DNA of 26,586 nt from JAAFIP01 sp043769005 (GTDB lineage: Bacteria > Pseudomonadota > Gammaproteobacteria > Burkholderiales > Burkholderiaceae_C): positions 1 to 26,586 of the forward strand of contig JAYVJV010000189.1 of assembly GCA_043769005.1 (NCBI GenBank), written 5' to 3'. The translations under genes were made by a program, and so were the position numbers. This document shows positions 23,119 to 26,586 of this stretch, in pieces. The notes under the pieces were generated by a model. The model was not told the origin of the DNA. It was given only the letters and a program-made list of their open reading frames with translations, and searched no databases. Each line of letters starts with the position of its first letter. Positions within the stretch are counted from its first letter, which is position 1.

Positions 23119-23925
23119 TCAAGCGTGCAATTTGCTAAACACGACATCCCACACACCATGCCCCAGCTTGATGCCCCGGTTTTCAAACTTGGTCTGCGGG
23201 CGGTAGCTGGGTTTGGGCGCGTAGCCGTCTGCGCCGGTTGCACCGTTGGCGGGCGCGGTGTTGGCAAGCGTTGGCTCGTTGCTGAGCACTTGCAAAATTT
23301 GCTCGGCATACTCCTGCCAATCGGTAGCGCAGTGGATGTAGCCGCCGGGTTGGATGCGCGAGGCTAGCAGCTTGACCAAAGGCGATTGGATCAACCGCCG
23401 CTTGTTATGCCGCTTTTTGTGCCACGGGTCAGGAAAGAAAATGTGCACGCCATGAAGGCTGGCAGGTGCAATCATATGCGTGAGCACCTCTACTGCGTCG
23501 TGCTGGATGATGCGGATATTGCCAATGCCTTCGTCGCCAATGCGCTTGAGCAGCGCGCCCACGCCGGGCGGATGCACCTCGCAGCCGATGTACAGCGCGT
23601 CGGGCATCAGCTTGGCAATATGCGCCGTAGCCTCGCCCATACCAAAACCGATTTCGAAAATCGTTTTGAATTCGCTCTGGGGCGTTGCCAGAGCACTATT
23701 TTTTGAAGCATTTGAGGCTGTAGCCCTTTTAGTATCAGCGTAAGCAGCTCTTAAATCTATAGCGTCTGTCTGGTAGGGCCAGATAAACTGCGGCCCCAAA
23801 TCGTCCAGCGCCTTGGCCTGGCCCACCGTGGTGCGGCCCGTACGCAGAACAAAGCTGCGGATCGGACGGCTATGGTGCGGTGAGGGCGTTTGTGCAGAGG
23901 GCGTGGTGATTGGCGGTAGGCTCAT
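23119..23925 (-). CDS. trmB: tRNA (guanine-N7-)-methyltransferase TrmB
   Basis: The 268-residue enzyme forms m7G46 in the tRNA variable loop using SAM. The motifs are EIGFGMGEATAHIA (91-104, SAM), CEVHPPGVGALLKRI, QHDAVEVL and FFPDPWHKKRHNKRRLIQ (164-180), then GGYIHCATDWQEYAEQIL and RPQTKFENRG. E. coli TrmB has 239 residues. The extra length includes residues ~55-82 (AIDLRAAYADTKRATASNAS and onward) just before the SAM motif, encoded by a repeat copy. The ATG at 23925 is chosen: an open frame continues upstream to 24321 but antisense to the hydroxylase relic and without family resemblance. All catalytic motifs are intact. Confidence 0.94.
   Translation of the reverse strand: MSLPPITTPSAQTPSPHHSRPIRSFVLRTGRTTVGQAKALDDLGPQFIWPYQTDAIDLRAAYADTKRATASNASKNSALATPQSEFKTIFEIGFGMGEATAHIAKLMPDALYIGCEVHPPGVGALLKRIGDEGIGNIRIIQHDAVEVLTHMIAPASLHGVHIFFPDPWHKKRHNKRRLIQSPLVKLLASRIQPGGYIHCATDWQEYAEQILQVLSNEPTLANTAPANGATGADGYAPKPSYRPQTKFENRGIKLGHGVWDVVFSKLHA
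23697..23772 (+). repeat. Interspersed repeat copy inside trmB
   Basis: On the plus strand (antisense to trmB) the order is GCATTTGAGGCTGTAGCCC, TTTTAGTATCAGCG, TAAGCAGCTCTTAAATC, TATAGCGTCTG. It matches the layout of the yejF copy (ATTTGAGCCTGCAG ... GCGCAAGCAGCT ... TATAGCATC) and, over 33 bases, the rlmE copy. It falls exactly on the residues that TrmB has in excess. Confidence 0.7.
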
Positions 23926-23961
23926 ACCTGCGATTGTAGAAGCTGTGATTGTAGAAACCTG

Positions 23962-24428
23962 TTGCGGCTTGCATTGCCAGTGCAAGCGCCCGCCAGTGGC
24001 GGCTATTTCCGCTGGATTTTGTGGGGGGTTGTATTGCTCCAGTTGCTGCTGATATGTCTGGGCGCGGTTGTTGCGGTGCGCAGTGCTTGGCCTACTGCAC
24101 TGGGAGTGGCCTATAGCGTGGGATTTATTACTGGCGCGCAGGGCATCACGTTTGCGCACGATCTGGGGCATAGCAAGCTGAAATTTGAACGGTTTTGTGC
24201 CTGGGTGCTGATGACCAGCGTGTGTTATGGCCATTTCATGGTCGAGCATTACCGGGGTCACCACCCCCGCACGCTGTGGGGCAGTTTGCGCAGCGCATGG
24301 AAGCCCTACAGCACACTGCAAGCGCTGCCGGGCCCGCAGTGCCTACTGGCTATGCGGGTTGCCTGATACTGGCCATGCTGCCACCCCTGTGGTTTAGGCT
24401 GATGCACCCACGCATTGCTGTACTGCAA
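23962..24428 (+). pseudogene. Remnant of an AlkB-like alkane/fatty acid hydroxylase gene
   Basis: One frame reads YFRWILWGVVLLQLLL, then GFITGAQGITFAHDLGHSKL and CYGHFMVEHYRGHHPR. These are the membrane segment and the first two histidine boxes (H-x(3)-H and H-x(3)-HH) of AlkB-type di-iron monooxygenases. The frame continues with LWGSLRSAW, a segment that normally follows ~25 residues after the second box, and then KPYSTLQALPGPQ, which normally follows the third histidine box near the C-terminus. A shift of frame near 24340 then restores the C-terminal motif PTGYAGCLILAMLPPLWFRL. So the N-terminal third, two internal blocks and the third histidine box are lost and one frameshift is present. 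No functional product is expected. It lies between the divergent trmB and the rimP promoter. Confidence 0.8.
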
Positions 24429-24458
24429 CAAAGCACCGCGCATAACACGACGAAAAAC

Positions 24459-24487
24459 GTGCAAAATGCTTAAAAATCCCTTATAAT
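24459..24487 (+). promoter_or_regulatory. Promoter of the rimP-nusA operon
   Basis: A consensus -10 TATAAT (24482-24487) lies 17 bases after GTGCAA (24459-24464), a poor -35. Transcription should begin near 24494, about 84 bases before the rimP start. A short hairpin-terminator lies immediately downstream, so the promoter drives an attenuator-like leader. Confidence 0.65.
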
Positions 24488-24504
24488 TCAAGCATATCGA
24501 CCAG

Positions 24505-24534
24505 ACGGGCGGCATCTAGCGCCCGTTTTTTTTT
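24505..24534 (+). terminator. Leader terminator/attenuator upstream of rimP
   Basis: ACGGGCG (24505-24511), an 8-base loop, and CGCCCGT (24520-24526) form a perfect 7-bp stem whose last base starts a run of nine T's (24526-24534). It is a canonical intrinsic terminator only ~10 bases after the predicted transcript start and ~44 bases before rimP. Transcripts stopping here would be about 40 nt. Because the operon encodes the termination/antitermination factor NusA, feedback on read-through is an attractive inference. Confidence 0.75.
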
Positions 24535-24577
24535 GGCCGAACGCTTTTGCTGTTTTTTGGATTGTGGATGTTTTCCT

Positions 24578-25171
24578 GTGAGTTTGCAGACCATTGTTGA
24601 GCAGACCGTGACCGGTTTGGGCTACGAGTTAATCGAGGTGCAGCGCTCTGCAGGTGGCATGCTGCGCATCACCATCGACCACCCGTGGGTGGCGGGTGCG
24701 CCCGAGAGATTGCTGGATGTGGAAGATTGTGAACGCGTCACGCGTCAGTTGCAGTTTGCGCTGGAAGTTGAGGCTATTGATTACCGCAGGCTGGAGGTGT
24801 CCTCGCCGGGGATTGACAGGCCGCTGCGCAACCAGGCAGATTTAGAGCGTTTTGTCGGTGAAATCATCGACATCACGCTCAAAGCCCCGCTGGGCGAGGA
24901 GTTAGGCAAGGATGAGCGCGGCACGCTCAGTGCCAACCGCAAGAAGTTTCGCGGCACGCTGGAGAAGGTGGTTGAAAAAACCGATGGGGGTGAGGGCGCA
25001 GGCTGGCAGATTGTCTGGAGCGATGCGCCCGAGCCCAAGCCGGGTGTACGCGTGAGTAAAAAGAAAGCGCCTGCCCCCTTGCAGGCGCTGGGTTTTCGAT
25101 TTGACGAGTTGCGCGAGGTGCGTTTGGCGCCCATCGTCGACTTTAAAGGCCGCCAGCCCAAGCCGGTTTGA
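24578..25171 (+). CDS. rimP: Ribosome maturation factor RimP
   Basis: The 197-residue protein assists 30S subunit maturation. The N-terminal domain shows VEQTVTGLGYELIEVQRSAG, LRITIDHPW, DVEDCERVTRQL and YRRLEVSSPGIDRPLRNQAD, the most conserved RimP segment (SSPGxDRPL). An SH3-like C-terminal domain follows (FVGEIIDITLKAPL, KKFRGTLEKVV). GTG 24578 is chosen: the product then starts MSLQTIVEQTV like other betaproteobacterial RimP proteins. An in-frame TTG at 24533 would place the start inside the leader terminator. ATG 24568 is out of frame. It is the first gene of rimP-nusA, with 85 bases before nusA. Confidence 0.94.
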   Translation: MSLQTIVEQTVTGLGYELIEVQRSAGGMLRITIDHPWVAGAPERLLDVEDCERVTRQLQFALEVEAIDYRRLEVSSPGIDRPLRNQADLERFVGEIIDITLKAPLGEELGKDERGTLSANRKKFRGTLEKVVEKTDGGEGAGWQIVWSDAPEPKPGVRVSKKKAPAPLQALGFRFDELREVRLAPIVDFKGRQPKPV

Positions 25172-25256
25172 GGCGAGGGTGGCAAATTTTGGAGGCATCC
25201 AGACCGCTGTGGGTGTGGTGCCAAATCAGTTTGATGCAACGTAAGGAGCTAGTGAC

Positions 25257-26586
25257 ATGAACCGCGAAATGTTGATGCTAATTGAAGCCATTTCCCGTGA
25301 GAAAAACGTCGAACAAGACGTGGTGTTTGGCGCGGTAGAAGCCGCCTTGGCCCAAGCTACCAAAAAGCTCTACCAAGCCGAAGGCCATGGTGAGGTGGAA
25401 ATTCGCGTGGCGCTCGACCGTGACTCGGGCAACTACGAAAGCTTCCGTCGCTGGTTGGTGGTGGCCGACGACGCAGGCTTGCAAAACCCCGATGCCGAAG
25501 AAATGCTGATGGACGCGCGCGACCAGATCGCCGACATCGAAGAGGGCGACTACATCGAAAAGCCGATTGAATCGGTACCCATTGGCCGCATTGGCGCGAT
25601 GGCTGCCAAGCAGGTCATCCTGCAAAAAATCCGCGATGCCGAGCGCGAAATTCTGCTCAACGACTTTATGAGCCGGGGCGACAAGATTTTTGTTGGCACC
25701 GTCAAGCGCATGGACAAAGGCGACATCATCGTCGAAAGCGGTCGCGTCGAAGGTCGCTTGCGCCGCAGCGAGATGATCCCCAAAGAAAACCTGCGCTCAG
25801 GTGACCGCGTGCGCGCCATGATCATGGAAGTCGACACCACCCTGCGCGGCGCGCCCATCATCCTCTCGCGCTCGTCACCGGCTTACATGATCGAGCTGTT
25901 CCGCACTGAAGTGCCCGAGATCGAGCAAGGCCTGCTGGAGATCAAGTCCTGCGCGCGCGACCCCGGCTCACGCGCCAAAATTGCGGTGCTCTCCCACGAC
26001 AAACGCGTAGACCCGATTGGCACCTGTGTCGGAGTGCGTGGCTCCCGCGTCAACGGCGTGACCACCGAACTGGCGGGCGAACGCGTAGACATTGTGCTGT
26101 GGAGCGAAGACCCGGCCCAGTTTGTGATTGGCGCGCTGGCACCAGCCAACGTCAGCTCCATCGTGGTGGACGAAGAACGCCATGCCATGGACGTGGTGGT
26201 GGACGAGGAAAACCTGGCAATCGCCATTGGTCGTGGTGGCCAGAACGTGCGCCTGGCCTCCGAGCTGACCGGCTGGAAGATCAACATCATGGACGCCGCA
26301 GAAAGCGCCCAGAAGCAGGCCAACGAGACCGACTCGGGCCGCAAGCTGTTCATGGAAAAGCTCGACGTGGACGAGGAAATCGCCGACATCCTGATTGCCG
26401 AAGGCTTCACCAGCCTGGAAGAAGTGGCCTATGTGCCGCTGCAAGAGCTGCTGGAGATGGAAGCCTTCGACGAGGAAACGATCACCGAGTTGAGCACCCG
26501 GGCCAAGGATGCGTTGCTGACGATGGAAATCGCCCACGAAGAGAGCGTCGAAGAGGTTTCGCAAGATTTGCGCGACCTGGAGTTCG
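25257..26586 (+). CDS. nusA: Transcription termination/antitermination factor NusA (3' end outside window)
   Basis: The first 443 codons are present and the frame is open to the last base. From the ATG at 25257, with AAGGAG eight bases upstream (25243-25248), the order is: the RNA polymerase-binding N-terminal domain (MNREMLMLIEAISREKNVEQ ... FGAVEAALAQATKKLY); S1 (about 138-200, KIFVGTVKRMDKGDIIVESG); KH1 (PGSRAKIAVLSHDKRVDPIG, then CVGVRGSRVNGVTTEL); KH2 (NLAIAIGRGGQNVRLASELTG); and the first acidic repeat (DEEIADILIAEGFTSLEEVAY). NusA binds RNA polymerase and controls pausing, Rho-dependent and intrinsic termination and rRNA antitermination. The second acidic repeat probably lies beyond the window, and infB is the expected next gene. 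Confidence 0.95.
   Translation, partial: MNREMLMLIEAISREKNVEQDVVFGAVEAALAQATKKLYQAEGHGEVEIRVALDRDSGNYESFRRWLVVADDAGLQNPDAEEMLMDARDQIADIEEGDYIEKPIESVPIGRIGAMAAKQVILQKIRDAEREILLNDFMSRGDKIFVGTVKRMDKGDIIVESGRVEGRLRRSEMIPKENLRSGDRVRAMIMEVDTTLRGAPIILSRSSPAYMIELFRTEVPEIEQGLLEIKSCARDPGSRAKIAVLSHDKRVDPIGTCVGVRGSRVNGVTTELAGERVDIVLWSEDPAQFVIGALAPANVSSIVVDEERHAMDVVVDEENLAIAIGRGGQNVRLASELTGWKINIMDAAESAQKQANETDSGRKLFMEKLDVDEEIADILIAEGFTSLEEVAYVPLQELLEMEAFDEETITELSTRAKDALLTMEIAHEESVEEVSQDLRDLEF

Noticed and set aside
23926..24321. N-terminal extension of the trmB frame by 132 codons
   Set aside because: The extension is antisense to the AlkB-like relic and has no TrmB resemblance; the ATG at 23925 gives a normal protein.
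24533..24577. Upstream TTG start for rimP
   Set aside because: It would begin inside the terminator T-run and add MAERFCCFLDCGCFP, which has no counterpart in RimP proteins.
1..26586. CRISPR arrays, transposases, phage genes, tRNA or rRNA genes
   Set aside because: No regularly spaced direct repeats, no transposase or integrase motifs and no recognisable stable RNA sequence were found by eye; the scattered short repeats are not arranged as an array.

Overview
The window is a chromosomal segment of a betaproteobacterium, most likely family Comamonadaceae (Rhodoferax/Polaromonas-like). This rests on protein resemblance, gene content, a GC content near 58-60% in ordinary genes, and a short interspersed repeat of a type I associate with that family. 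No taxonomic search was run. I see no plasmid, phage or transposase gene, no CRISPR array and no rRNA or tRNA gene. Almost everything is housekeeping.

Layout, left to right. (1) 1-1833: the 5' part of oligopeptidase A (prlC, minus strand), a 272-base gap holding a large imperfect inverted repeat, then the divergent pair yhbY (minus) and rlmE (plus), both concerned with ribosome maturation. (2) 1873-4712: a minus-strand pair made of a periplasmic SUOX-fold protein without the molybdenum-ligand cysteine and a hybrid histidine kinase (HisKA-HATPase-REC-Hpt). (3) 4784-11144: fabI (minus), divergent from the peptide ABC importer operon yejABEF (plus). (4) 11136-13192: a class 3 lipase (minus), peptide deformylase (plus) and a 71-residue protein (plus). 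(5) 13284-17949: a minus-strand run of CoA-transferase, selO, msrB, yciB, bolA and a periplasmic PpiC isomerase, closed by a clear terminator. (6) 18057-20936: alaS, carrying an unusual insertion of about 85 residues. (7) 20933-23925, minus strand: trmB, a serine beta-lactamase-like hydrolase and a sterol-desaturase-family membrane protein. (8) 23962-24428: the decayed remnant of an alkane-hydroxylase-like gene. (9) 24459-26586: promoter, short leader terminator, rimP and the first 443 codons of nusA.

The main unexpected structure is a family of about 60-80 bp interspersed repeats. I see one intergenic copy (14086-14146) and four copies lying in frame inside conserved genes: rlmE, yejF, def and trmB. 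Each of the four proteins has extra residues at that point relative to the family pattern, and at least two reading frames and both orientations of the repeat are used. This resembles the protein-coding palindromic elements described in Rickettsia. The alaS insertion is separate: it has no obvious repeat sequence and lower GC than its surroundings. I found no convincing new multi-gene defence or biosynthetic system. The kinase/SUOX-fold pair is the most plausible under-described functional unit.
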